Below are positions 9,774 through 18,083 of a DNA stretch of 64,000 bases, in pieces (positions within the stretch are counted from its first letter, which is position 1; each line of letters opens with the position of its first letter). The position numbers were made by a program, and so were the translations under genes. Under the pieces are notes generated by a model. It ran no database searches, was not told the DNA's origin, and saw only the letters and a program-made list of their open reading frames with translations. The DNA comes from Shewanella sp. KT0246. Lineage in GTDB: Bacteria; Pseudomonadota; Gammaproteobacteria; Enterobacterales; Shewanellaceae. The stretch covers positions 46,344 through 110,343 of the forward strand of contig NZ_BPEV01000017.1 in assembly GCF_019654955.1 (NCBI RefSeq). Direction: 5' to 3'.

Positions 9774-10642
9774 TTTGAGTCTCCAATGTTCAGCTCTGTG
9801 ACGGCTGAATGATAATTTTGCATGCGGTTTATGGTGTCCAATTGAATTGGAGTACCAGGAAATCGTGCTAAAAAGCTGTGGTAATTCTTAACAAGCAGTT
9901 TGCGTAAGTGGAATGGCCCATCTTTAAGAACACTTTCCATATAACGTTCAGTAGCTTGGGTGTGACTGTCTTGGTAGATATCGAGGTAAATCCAGTCGGA
10001 CTTTAAGTCGACACCTAACATAATGTTGTAATTTTTAGCCTCAGTGAGATGAGGTGGAATTGTTAACGACACAACCTGAACCACATTGATGTTGGTGGAC
10101 TCAGGTGATTCAAGGGTTTTTGATAGCGTTTCTGGGTTTAGTGTATAAGTCGCTACATCTGTACCCTGAACAATAGGTAACTGGTTAAAGTAACGCTCAG
10201 GAACATAAGGGCTTTCAAACTCATCGAGTTTCGATACTCCGTAGCGTTTTAAGCAGCGGGCAAGTCCAGAACGAGAGACGTTTTTATTAATAAACTGTTG
10301 AGTGACTTTAAGTAGCCTGTCTAAAGGCATTTTTAGTTGATAGCGCAGTCCCACCACAACGTATTCTTCCATTGGTGAAAGAGTGGTTTTTAAGTGATGT
10401 GGAGTATTAGGCGTATCGCTGATGGAGTCACGTTTGCGCCACTTTCTTACTGTCGCTTCAGAGATATTGAGGATTTTAGCTAACTGGCTGACACTAAAGT
10501 CGGAAGCTTGAATGAATTGACGCATTTCTGGGGTCGTCGTTGCATTGCGATGGCGCACAGGCGTGCTTGCAACATCACAATCGGAAGGTATTTTTTTGCT
10601 CACAGTTTTAGTGGCTGATTTAGCTTGTCGGTTTGCTGTCAT
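9770..10642 (-). CDS. pfaR: PfaR, regulator of the pfa cluster (transposase-like HTH protein)
   Basis: A 290-residue protein directly upstream of pfaA; its stop codon and the pfaA start share ATGA. Genes at this position are known as pfaR and are thought to activate PUFA synthesis. Residues about 48-70 form a helix-turn-helix (SVSQLAKILNISEATVRKW). The following stretch to about residue 137, including NKNVSRSGLARCLKRYGV, closely resembles the N-terminal DNA-binding part of IS481-type transposases. The C-terminal part (about 195-285) resembles a degraded integrase core, and I cannot place a complete DDE triad in it. I infer a domesticated transposase acting as a transcription factor. Being the first gene of the operon, it may regulate its own promoter. 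Confidence 0.88.
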   Translation of the reverse strand: MTANRQAKSATKTVSKKIPSDCDVASTPVRHRNATTTPEMRQFIQASDFSVSQLAKILNISEATVRKWRKRDSISDTPNTPHHLKTTLSPMEEYVVVGLRYQLKMPLDRLLKVTQQFINKNVSRSGLARCLKRYGVSKLDEFESPYVPERYFNQLPIVQGTDVATYTLNPETLSKTLESPESTNINVVQVVSLTIPPHLTEAKNYNIMLGVDLKSDWIYLDIYQDSHTQATERYMESVLKDGPFHLRKLLVKNYHSFLARFPGTPIQLDTINRMQNYHSAVTELNIGDSK

Positions 10643-11014
10643 TTAAGGACGGCCATAGCAGAATGAACACTCCGTACAATCTATTGGGACTCTCTAAAAA
10701 ATACTGAAGATTAACGTTTGTTCATCTTCATTATTAGCGTTTTAGCATAATCGAGCATGCAGAGTACCTGAGGTTTCGGGTCGATACAATCACCCGAAAC
10801 TAATTAATCACTGATTCGACCAGAACGAGCTAACACTTGTAAGCTGAATGGGTGATTTTGTTATAAAAAACGTTGCGGGTGTAAAGAGTGATCTGAGTCA
10901 ATTATTCAACATTGTTACCGATCTATACTGAATTTATGGGTGTTTTATCTCCAACTGTAAACATAGTAAGACAAAGATATGGATAGTTTAATAATGTGAA
11001 CAAAGGAGGCCATC
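10643..11014. promoter_or_regulatory. Divergent intergenic region pfaR / EF-G-like gene with two dyads
   Basis: This 372-base stretch holds no convincing gene and must carry the promoters of the pfaRAB operon (leftward) and of the EF-G-like gene (rightward). Two inverted repeats stand out. At 10705-10730, TGAAGAT and ATCTTCA are separated by 12 bases. At 10773-10800, GTTTCGGGT and ACCCGAAAC are separated by 10 bases. Neither is followed by a T-run, so they look more like operators or leader hairpins than terminators. A very strong Shine-Dalgarno (AAAGGAGG) precedes the EF-G-like start. Promoter hexamers are not clear enough to assign. Confidence 0.55.
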
Positions 11015-13054
11015 ATGGCTGAGTTTACCACTGAGCAAATCCGCAATCTGGCAGTGCTCGGACACACAGGCGCAGGTAAGTCCTCGTTATTAGAGGCGTT
11101 ACTGTTTAGTGCCGATGCTATTAGCGCTAAAGGCAGGGTCGATAAGGGCACAAATCACGCAGATTTCACTGCCCAAGAAAAATCTCACCGACACAGTTTA
11201 GAACCTTCATTTTTAAACCTTGATTACCAATTCCACCACATCAACTTCATCGATACTCCCGGGTTACCTGACTTTTTTGGTCGTGCACTATTACCGCTAC
11301 CAGGTGTTGAGTCTGTATTGCTGGTGGTTAATGCCAGTGTAGGTATTGAATCTGTCACTAAACGAGCCTTTGAGGCAGCCCGTAGCCAAGGTAAAGCTGT
11401 AATCATTGCGATTAATCACATGGATGGTAATGAAGCTAAAGTGTCTGATGTGATGATGGATATTCAACATCAGTTTGGCCACCGGTGCTTGCCGGTAAAT
11501 CTGCCTAATGTCACCGCTGATGGTCAAGTCGATGATGTGGTTGACTGCTACTTACATTGTGATGAAACCTTCAATACTTTGTTTAGTCATGCCGCAACAG
11601 CAAGAGACGAACTGGTTGATACTGTGCTTGAAGAAGATGAAGCCTTAATGGAGCTTTATTTAGAACAAGGCGAGTCACTGACGCCTGAGCAATTACACGC
11701 ACCATTAGAAACAGCACTAAGAATGGGCCATTTGGTACCAGTGTGCTTTACCAGTGCAGAACAAGATATCGGTATTAGCTCTCTGTTAGAAGTGCTGATA
11801 AAGCTAATGCCTAGCCCGCTTGAAGCAAATCCACCACAATTTATTAAAGGTTTCGGTGAGGATGCGAAGCCCATCGACGTGACTCAAAAAGCCACAGACC
11901 ATGTATTAGCCCATGTATTTAGAGTGGCGATTGATCCTTTCTTCGGGCGAATGGGCGTTTTTCGTTTATACCAAGGAAAGATTACTGTTGGGATGAAGTT
12001 GTTTATTGGTAGTGGTCGTAAGCCCTTCAAAGTATCACATTTGATGAAGCTTCAAGGTGATAAACAAATTAATGTCAATCAAGCTTTGCCGGGGGATATT
12101 TGTGCTATCGCCAAACTTGAAGAACTATCAGTTGGCGCAGTGCTGCACGATAGTCATGACGAAGATGAATTCCATTTACCAGAGCTTAAATTCCCGCAAC
12201 CTATTTTTGGATTGGCAGTGTCTGCTAAACGCCGTGGTGATGAACAGAAAATATCAGAAGTATTAAATAAGCTGGTGGCGGAAGATCCGAGTTTACACAT
12301 CAGCCGCAATGAAGCTGAAGGGCAAACGGTACTGCAAGGTCAAGGTGATTTGCATCTGCAAATTGCCTTAGAAAAAGCGCAAAACCTATTTAATGTTGAT
12401 ATGGAAACCGATACGCCAGCAGTGGCTTATCGTGAAACTATTATGGGTGAGGCGGAATATCGCTATCGCCACAAAAAACAGTCTGGCGGTTCTGGTCAAT
12501 TTGGTGAGGTTGAATTAAAAGTTGAACCATTAGCTCGCGGTCAGGGGTTTGAGTTTGTTTCTAAAGTGGTGGGAGGTTCAGTTCCGAGCCAATACATTCC
12601 TGCAGTTGAAAAGGGCGTGCGCGAAGCCATGTTAGTGGGTGAATTAGGCGGGTACCCACTTCAAGATGTCAAAGTGACTGTGCTTGATGGCAAACACCAC
12701 AGTGTCGACTCGAAAGAAATTGCTTTTGTGATGGCAGGAAAAAAAGCCTTTATGGAAGCGGTGAAATTAGCCCAGCCGGTGATTTTAGAGCCGATTGTTG
12801 ATATGCAAATACATGTTGCTCAAAGCCATGTGGGTGAAATCACAGGTGATATTAGCTCATCACGAGGCATTGTGTGTGGAACGCAAGCCAACAGCAAGGG
12901 CGGCGTTGAGGTTAGTGTCGAAGCGCCTTTAGCAAACGTGAGTAATTATTCTACTCGGCTTAAGTCAATGACAGGTGGCGAAGGTCAATTTTCAATGCAC
13001 TTTAGCCGGTACGATGTATTACCGAAAAAAGCTGTAAAGGAATTGGCTGAATAA
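11015..13054 (+). CDS. EF-G-like translational GTPase paralog
   Basis: A 679-residue protein with the EF-G domain plan: GTPase domain with P-loop GHTGAGKS (16-23), G3 motif DTPG (80-83) and G4 NHMD (134-137), then domains II to V (about 290-670). Three positions differ from the canonical elongation factor. DTPG is followed by Leu84, where EF-G has the catalytic histidine. The switch I region has no RGITI. G4 reads NHMD in place of NKxD. This points to a specialised EF-G2-type paralog and not to the housekeeping fusA (which normally sits in the str operon); its substrate or ribosomal role is unknown. It starts after a strong AAAGGAGG site, and a terminator follows. It is located between pfaR and pfaE, but no functional link to PUFA synthesis is shown. 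Confidence 0.88.
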   Translation: MAEFTTEQIRNLAVLGHTGAGKSSLLEALLFSADAISAKGRVDKGTNHADFTAQEKSHRHSLEPSFLNLDYQFHHINFIDTPGLPDFFGRALLPLPGVESVLLVVNASVGIESVTKRAFEAARSQGKAVIIAINHMDGNEAKVSDVMMDIQHQFGHRCLPVNLPNVTADGQVDDVVDCYLHCDETFNTLFSHAATARDELVDTVLEEDEALMELYLEQGESLTPEQLHAPLETALRMGHLVPVCFTSAEQDIGISSLLEVLIKLMPSPLEANPPQFIKGFGEDAKPIDVTQKATDHVLAHVFRVAIDPFFGRMGVFRLYQGKITVGMKLFIGSGRKPFKVSHLMKLQGDKQINVNQALPGDICAIAKLEELSVGAVLHDSHDEDEFHLPELKFPQPIFGLAVSAKRRGDEQKISEVLNKLVAEDPSLHISRNEAEGQTVLQGQGDLHLQIALEKAQNLFNVDMETDTPAVAYRETIMGEAEYRYRHKKQSGGSGQFGEVELKVEPLARGQGFEFVSKVVGGSVPSQYIPAVEKGVREAMLVGELGGYPLQDVKVTVLDGKHHSVDSKEIAFVMAGKKAFMEAVKLAQPVILEPIVDMQIHVAQSHVGEITGDISSSRGIVCGTQANSKGGVEVSVEAPLANVSNYSTRLKSMTGGEGQFSMHFSRYDVLPKKAVKELAE

Positions 13055-13083
13055 ACTTTAAATAAGTGATACAACCTTAGAAT

Positions 13084-13122
13084 AAAGGGTTGGGTTTAGC
13101 TTTACTAACTCAGCCCTTTTTA
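13084..13122 (+). terminator. Rho-independent terminator after EF-G-like gene
   Basis: AAAGGG plus a G/U-rich stem pairs with the downstream CAGCCC arm and is followed by a TTTTT run. It lies about 30 bases after the EF-G-like stop codon and separates that gene from pfaE. Confidence 0.75.
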
Positions 13123-13198
13123 ACTCGTCAACTCCAATCGTTTTACTCAATTAACTTGTTTATTGAATTAGTCACCTAAAACAAGCGACAATAGTCCA

Positions 13199-14080
13199 TT
13201 GTCATTTTTGTGTGAGCAGAGTTTGAAACCTTCAACCATTCAATTATTTTTCTGTCCTTTAAACATTGATTTATTAGATGAACTTAGTACATCTACTGTG
13301 CGTTCATGGCTACCAGAAAATGAAGTCAAAAAGGTGGATCGCTTTATTCAGCAAACAGCTAGAGATCAAGGGTTGATGGTACGAGGCTATTTGCGCGCCG
13401 TATTATCTCACTTTGCAGATATTGAGCCGCAACAATGGCAGTTTGAATACGGTGAAAAAGGTAAGCCTAGGCTATCTGATGATCAGTTTTCGCAGACGGG
13501 GTTGCACTTTAACCTCAGTCATAGTGGGGACTGGCTGTTAATTGGAGTCGTAAAAACCAATGGTACGACTGAACAGCAAAAAGAGTTTGAATTCGGAGTG
13601 GATATTGAACGACGCCGTGAAAGCACTAATATTCATTCTATTTTGAATCATTACTTTTCGCCGCCTGAAGAAAGCGCATTACTGGCATTGCCAGAAGATA
13701 AGCATAGAGAACGATTTTTCGATTTATGGGCACTTAAAGAGTCATACATAAAAGCCAAAGGCTTAGGACTTTCGTTATCGCTTAAGTCATTCGCTTTTAA
13801 TTTATCTTCGCCAAGTTATAAAGAGTTGTTAGTTGGCGATGAGACAATAACAATTCAGCAGAATATCCTGTTAAGTCTGCTTGCCTCTGATAAGTCTGAT
13901 GCTGATGAAGTGAGATTTGAAACCGCGCCACAATGGCAGTGCTATTTAGGCCAACTTAATGAATTATACCGATTTGCAGTTAGTGTTGGTGAAGCACAGT
14001 GTAGCTCACGCAAAGTAAAATCAGAATTTACCCTACAAGCTCAAAAAATCAGTTGGTCTGAACTGTTACAAACCAACTGA
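13199..14080 (+). CDS. pfaE: PfaE, Sfp-type 4'-phosphopantetheinyl transferase
   Basis: This 293-residue enzyme transfers the phosphopantetheine arm of CoA to the serines of the PfaA ACP repeats and is essential for an active PUFA synthase. The Sfp-family motifs are FGVDIE (about 134-139) and WALKESYIKAKG (about 178-189), which supply the magnesium-binding acidic residues and the catalytic lysine region. The start is a TTG at 13199 (protein begins MSFLCEQS); a TTG start has been reported for pfaE of other Shewanella. No good Shine-Dalgarno is visible before it, so expression may be weak. It is separated from the EF-G-like gene by a terminator and about 80 further bases, so it probably has its own promoter. 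Confidence 0.93.
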   Translation: MSFLCEQSLKPSTIQLFFCPLNIDLLDELSTSTVRSWLPENEVKKVDRFIQQTARDQGLMVRGYLRAVLSHFADIEPQQWQFEYGEKGKPRLSDDQFSQTGLHFNLSHSGDWLLIGVVKTNGTTEQQKEFEFGVDIERRRESTNIHSILNHYFSPPEESALLALPEDKHRERFFDLWALKESYIKAKGLGLSLSLKSFAFNLSSPSYKELLVGDETITIQQNILLSLLASDKSDADEVRFETAPQWQCYLGQLNELYRFAVSVGEAQCSSRKVKSEFTLQAQKISWSELLQTN

Positions 14081-14103
14081 TCGCTACAACTATTTCAGTA
14101 GAA

Positions 14104-16089
14104 TTATTTCAGTGGAACTATTTCAAAGTCAGGTTTAAATTGCACCAGTGTTGATGCTATTTTCGCGAAGGCTTGTTTATCGCCTTCCATATTTGCAGCA
14201 CCTTTTTCTATCAAGGTTTTCATGTTGGCTTTACCCAACAAAATACCGACAACATCAGCTTTATTAATCCTAAGCGTGGCATCGGCTTTTTTCGGTGCAT
14301 CAACAGTAATATTACTTAAATTACCGTTACTCAATTCAACAAATAAAGTGTCTGTTTGATTACCGTTATGAGTCACTACATTTAAAGTGATATTACCAAG
14401 TTCAGCAGCTTTTATACTATCAACTTTAACCGCAAGGAAATCGAACAAGGTCGACATATCCATTTCGCTGATAACATCTGCTGATGCTGATTTTGGGGCG
14501 CCAGGCTTGATCCCCATTCGCAGTTCTTGAGCGCCAGTTAAATAAATATTGCGCCAACCCGCGCCTTCTGCCTGATACCCCATTTGCTCATAGGTGTCAG
14601 CCAGTAATTCCCTTGCTTCAGCATGTTGTGGCTCCGCCATGACCACTTTGTTAAGCGCAGTAGCGACAAAGCGATATTCGCCTTGGTTAAAGTCTTGTTT
14701 TGATTTTTGCACTACATTGTCAGCGCCGCCCATATATTCAACAAACTTTGTGGCTTCTGCTTTGGTCGTTAATGGATTTAAATTAGCTGGGTTCATATCA
14801 AAATAACCCAAGTACATGTTGTAAACCGCTTTTGCGTTATGGCTATATGTACCGTGATAACCATTGGTATACCATTCGTCTTGAACGTTTTGAGGTATGG
14901 TTTTCATGATAGCGTCGCCGATATCTTGAATTACCACGCCATTATTGGCTAAGCGCATTGACTGGTTATGGACTAAACCATAATTATCACGTTGCATGCG
15001 CAGGTAATGATTAATTTGTTTATTGCCCCAAACAGGCGCTGAATGTGAAGCAAATAAAACGTTTACCTCTTCACCGAAGGCGTTGATCATCTCGTTAATG
15101 TCTTTAGACCATTTCAAAGAATCACGCACTTTAGCGCCCCTTAAAGTATAGACATTGTGCATACCATCATAGGTCAATTCACCCGACCATAATGCCTTCA
15201 TTGATGGGATATAAGTGACCATCTCACTGGCCGCTTCTGTACCAGAGGCATCCATAAATACCATTTCAAGGCCATCAATGGTTAATGTCTCCCATTTACC
15301 TTTATGGTTGAGTTCATAATCAGGTTTCACGTAGGTGATTTCACCTTTTGATAAACCTTTAGCTAGTGCAGCATCAACAATGCCATGATCATGTTTGCCA
15401 AGAGAAACACCATATTGATAGGCTGCGCGGCGACTCATTACATTGCCCGCCAAGACATTCTCATCGACAATTTCAGAGGTGATATTGTTAGAACCGTATA
15501 CTTTCACATCAGGATAAAGCGCTTGCACGCCTCGCGCTCCACCAAAGTGATCTGCATGACTATGAGAGTAAATCATCGCGACAATGGGTAAATTGTTACC
15601 TTCGGGTAAATTGGCAAAGGCAAACTTTAATGACTGCTGCACCGCTTCTTTAGTCAGTAGCACGTCGTATGCAATCCAGCCTGTTTTACCACGAATTAGG
15701 GTTAGGTTAGATAAGTCAGTACCGCGAACTTGGTAAATGCCGTCGGTGACTTTATATAGTCCATTAGGCACCATATTAAGTTGTGCTTGGCGATATAATG
15801 ATGGATTAACTGAGTCGGGTAACTCTTCACTGATAAAGCTAAATTCAGCTCTTAATATTTTTGCGGTGGCTTCATCAAATGATGCAATTTTATTTTTACT
15901 GAATCGCTCAAAAGCCGCTTTATCATCAAAATTTAAGGTTTTTGCCACTGCCTTATTATGCGCTGCAGTAATAGGGGTTGCGGGCTTACCATGGTAATCA
16001 ACTGTGATGTGGTCATGTTCATGTTGAGCAGCAAAAGCTTGGGTGGTAAACGTTAAAGTAATCGCTAAACCAAGTAATGTTTTTCTCAT
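14104..16089 (-). CDS. Secreted alkyl/aryl sulfatase, metallo-beta-lactamase fold (SdsA1-like)
   Basis: A 661-residue protein with a Sec signal peptide (MRKTLLGLAITLTFTTQAFA, cleavage near residue 20). The metallo-beta-lactamase domain carries the dinuclear zinc motif HSHADH (176-181). After it come a helical dimerisation region and a C-terminal sterol-carrier-like domain (about 530-660), the three-part plan of SdsA1 alkyl sulfatases. The likely reaction is hydrolysis of alkyl sulfate esters such as SDS to alcohol and sulfate in the periplasm; the natural substrate is unknown. It is divergent from a LysR regulator, with a long perfect inverted repeat in its 5' leader. The length matches the family. 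Confidence 0.9.
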   Translation of the reverse strand: MRKTLLGLAITLTFTTQAFAAQHEHDHITVDYHGKPATPITAAHNKAVAKTLNFDDKAAFERFSKNKIASFDEATAKILRAEFSFISEELPDSVNPSLYRQAQLNMVPNGLYKVTDGIYQVRGTDLSNLTLIRGKTGWIAYDVLLTKEAVQQSLKFAFANLPEGNNLPIVAMIYSHSHADHFGGARGVQALYPDVKVYGSNNITSEIVDENVLAGNVMSRRAAYQYGVSLGKHDHGIVDAALAKGLSKGEITYVKPDYELNHKGKWETLTIDGLEMVFMDASGTEAASEMVTYIPSMKALWSGELTYDGMHNVYTLRGAKVRDSLKWSKDINEMINAFGEEVNVLFASHSAPVWGNKQINHYLRMQRDNYGLVHNQSMRLANNGVVIQDIGDAIMKTIPQNVQDEWYTNGYHGTYSHNAKAVYNMYLGYFDMNPANLNPLTTKAEATKFVEYMGGADNVVQKSKQDFNQGEYRFVATALNKVVMAEPQHAEARELLADTYEQMGYQAEGAGWRNIYLTGAQELRMGIKPGAPKSASADVISEMDMSTLFDFLAVKVDSIKAAELGNITLNVVTHNGNQTDTLFVELSNGNLSNITVDAPKKADATLRINKADVVGILLGKANMKTLIEKGAANMEGDKQAFAKIASTLVQFKPDFEIVPLK

Positions 16090-16101
16090 GTGAGCCTCGG
16101 G

Positions 16102-16164
16102 TAGTTATCTTTATAAGTATTGTTGTTAAATCTAGGTTAACAACAATACTTATAAAGATAACTA
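16102..16164. promoter_or_regulatory. Perfect 28-bp inverted repeat between sulfatase and LysR genes
   Basis: Two exactly complementary 28-base arms (16102-16129 and 16137-16164) are separated by 7 bases (ATCTAGG). They lie 13 to 75 bases upstream of the sulfatase ATG and end 33 bases before the LysR start. The arms are AT-rich and no T-run follows the repeat on either side. As RNA it would form a very stable hairpin in the leader of either gene; as DNA it could be a large operator or a small mobile-element remnant. Confidence 0.85.
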
Positions 16165-16197
16165 TAGCTAACAATGGTTATTACATTTATTGTATGA

Positions 16198-17232
16198 ATG
16201 TATTGGTTGAATATTACATCGTTTGAGTATCAGATTAAGGGAATGCATTTGAAGCCATTATCAGAGCAGTTGCAAACGGAACCTCTAGCGTTAGCGAAAG
16301 AGCAACAAGTTCGACATAAATTAGATCTTAACCTTGTTAGAGTGTTTTGCTGCGTATGTGACTACCAATCCATTACGCTTGCGGCGGAGCATCTTTGTTT
16401 AACACAATCTTCTGTGAGCAATGCCATTAATCGTTTTAAAATTCTGGTAGGTGCAGAAGTTTTTGTTAGGCAAGGGAGGGGAATTGCGTTAACGGCTTTA
16501 GGTCAACACTTACATCAAACCTTGAGCCCTTCTCTAATTGATATAGAACAGTGTATTAACAGTGTTAAAGTATTTGATCCTTCAAAGTCGAAGAGAGTTT
16601 TTCATGTGAGTGCGAATGAGTCGATAATTGATTTAATCGAAGCGGACATAGAAAAAGCTGTGGCTGATAAAGGGGTTGAAATCATTTTTACTGAGGCGAT
16701 AATCGAACAAGAGAACTTGTATCAAGCGTTGAAAAAACAGCAAATTGATTTGGCTTTAGACATTGTTCCGCCAACTGAGGCCGCTTTTTCGAGTCTACAA
16801 ATCGCCACTGAAAAGTTGGTTTGTGTAGCAAGGGCTAACCACCCACAATTTAAGCATGGTATAGACGAAGCCTCTTATTTTGCTGCGAAACATTTATTCT
16901 ATCGCTTACATAGACACAACCAGCGGGTTGCAGAAATCATTTCAACTGATCATTTACCTGAGCGACACATGTATGGTGAGAAATCTTCGCTTCTAACTAT
17001 GTTATCAGGGGTGAGTAAGTCCGATGCAATTTGTATTGCGCCTTATACCTACGCCAAAAGTTACCAAGCAACCTTTGATTTAACCTTGATGGACTTACCA
17101 TTCGAAAGTCAGTTGATTTCGATTTACAGTATTTGGCCAACTCGCAATCAGCAAGACCCTGCGACTATCTGGCTTCGGAAGTTAATTGAGACTACGATGG
17201 AAAAAGTGTATTTGGCCAGCTCTGATAGCTAG
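16198..17232 (+). CDS. LysR-family transcriptional regulator
   Basis: A 344-residue protein. After a leader of about 40 residues comes a typical LysR winged helix-turn-helix (LDLNLVRVF at about 42-50, then AAEHLCLTQSSVSNAI), followed by a substrate-binding-like effector domain (about 130-335). Its divergent position makes it the likely regulator of the alkyl sulfatase; this is inference. The N-terminus is longer than usual and an ATG at 16243 is an alternative start. The effector cannot be predicted. Confidence 0.88.
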   Translation: MYWLNITSFEYQIKGMHLKPLSEQLQTEPLALAKEQQVRHKLDLNLVRVFCCVCDYQSITLAAEHLCLTQSSVSNAINRFKILVGAEVFVRQGRGIALTALGQHLHQTLSPSLIDIEQCINSVKVFDPSKSKRVFHVSANESIIDLIEADIEKAVADKGVEIIFTEAIIEQENLYQALKKQQIDLALDIVPPTEAAFSSLQIATEKLVCVARANHPQFKHGIDEASYFAAKHLFYRLHRHNQRVAEIISTDHLPERHMYGEKSSLLTMLSGVSKSDAICIAPYTYAKSYQATFDLTLMDLPFESQLISIYSIWPTRNQQDPATIWLRKLIETTMEKVYLASSDS

Positions 17233-17339
17233 CTTTAAGAACTAATTAAAACTGCTAACTCAAGCCGCTAATTTTAGTAACTAAATATAAAAACTTGCTC
17301 TTAAAGTTCGAAAGCAAGCCATTATATGGTAGATTTTCA

Positions 17340-17978
17340 TTAGCTTTCTTTGGGTTGATTTCTAAGTGCTGCATCAAAATTACAAAGTGAAATAACATCG
17401 CCTGATTGCATATCATCAATATGAATATTACCGATTCTGACTCTTACTAACCTTAATGTGGCAAAACCTACTGCCGCAGTCATTTTCCTAATCTGGCGGT
17501 TTTTTCCTTCACATAAGGTGATTGATATCCAGCTTGTAGGTCCATGTCTTGGGTCGCGAATTTTTTTACCGCGTGAGGGAAGCATTGGCTCTGCGTTTAG
17601 CTTGAATGCTTTACAGGGCAGAGTGAGATATTTTGTGCCATTAATGCCAATCTCAACTCCGTTTTGTAATAGTGATACCGCCTTGTCATCGATATCGCCA
17701 TCGACTTGCACGTAATACTCTTTCTCTATGCCTTTGCTTCTTACTTTATGGCTCATCATGCCATCTGTTGTGAGTAACAGTAGCCCTTCAGAGTCATGAT
17801 CTAGGCGACCAATTGCCATGGTTTTATCTGGGAAGTCATAGAGTTCTGCCAGCAGATGTTTTTTCTTACGTGTTTCGGGCACAAACTGACTTAAAAAACC
17901 AAACGGTTTAAAGATTTTGAAGTGCTGGTGGCAGAGTTCATCAGTAAGTTGCGGTTTACAGGTTAGATTTGTTGGCAT
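17340..17978 (-). CDS. rluE: 23S rRNA pseudouridine synthase, RsuA/RluE family
   Basis: A 212-residue enzyme with the RsuA/RluB/E/F family motif GRLDHDSEGLLLLT; Asp60 is the catalytic aspartate. The C-terminal part has EGKNRQIRKM, typical of the same family. There is no N-terminal S4 domain and the length is close to E. coli RluE (about 217 residues), which modifies U2457 of 23S rRNA. RluE is therefore the best match, though RluF-like or other subfamily membership cannot be excluded from inspection. It is a single gene with about 100 bases to its neighbours. Confidence 0.75.
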   Translation of the reverse strand: MPTNLTCKPQLTDELCHQHFKIFKPFGFLSQFVPETRKKKHLLAELYDFPDKTMAIGRLDHDSEGLLLLTTDGMMSHKVRSKGIEKEYYVQVDGDIDDKAVSLLQNGVEIGINGTKYLTLPCKAFKLNAEPMLPSRGKKIRDPRHGPTSWISITLCEGKNRQIRKMTAAVGFATLRLVRVRIGNIHIDDMQSGDVISLCNFDAALRNQPKES

Positions 17979-18020
17979 TACTCGAACTCTTATATTTATC
18001 TATAAAATGAAACCTGAAAA

Positions 18021-18060
18021 CTAAAAAGTAATAAAGCCAGCAAGAGCAGGCTTTATTGTT
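18021..18060 (-). terminator. Terminator after queF
   Basis: On the minus strand AATAAAGCC pairs with GGCTTTATT (inner GC/GC closing an AAGA-type loop), followed by TACTTTTTAG. It lies about 27 bases after the queF stop. Confidence 0.7.
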
Positions 18061-18083
18061 GGTGGCATTCAGTACTAACACTA

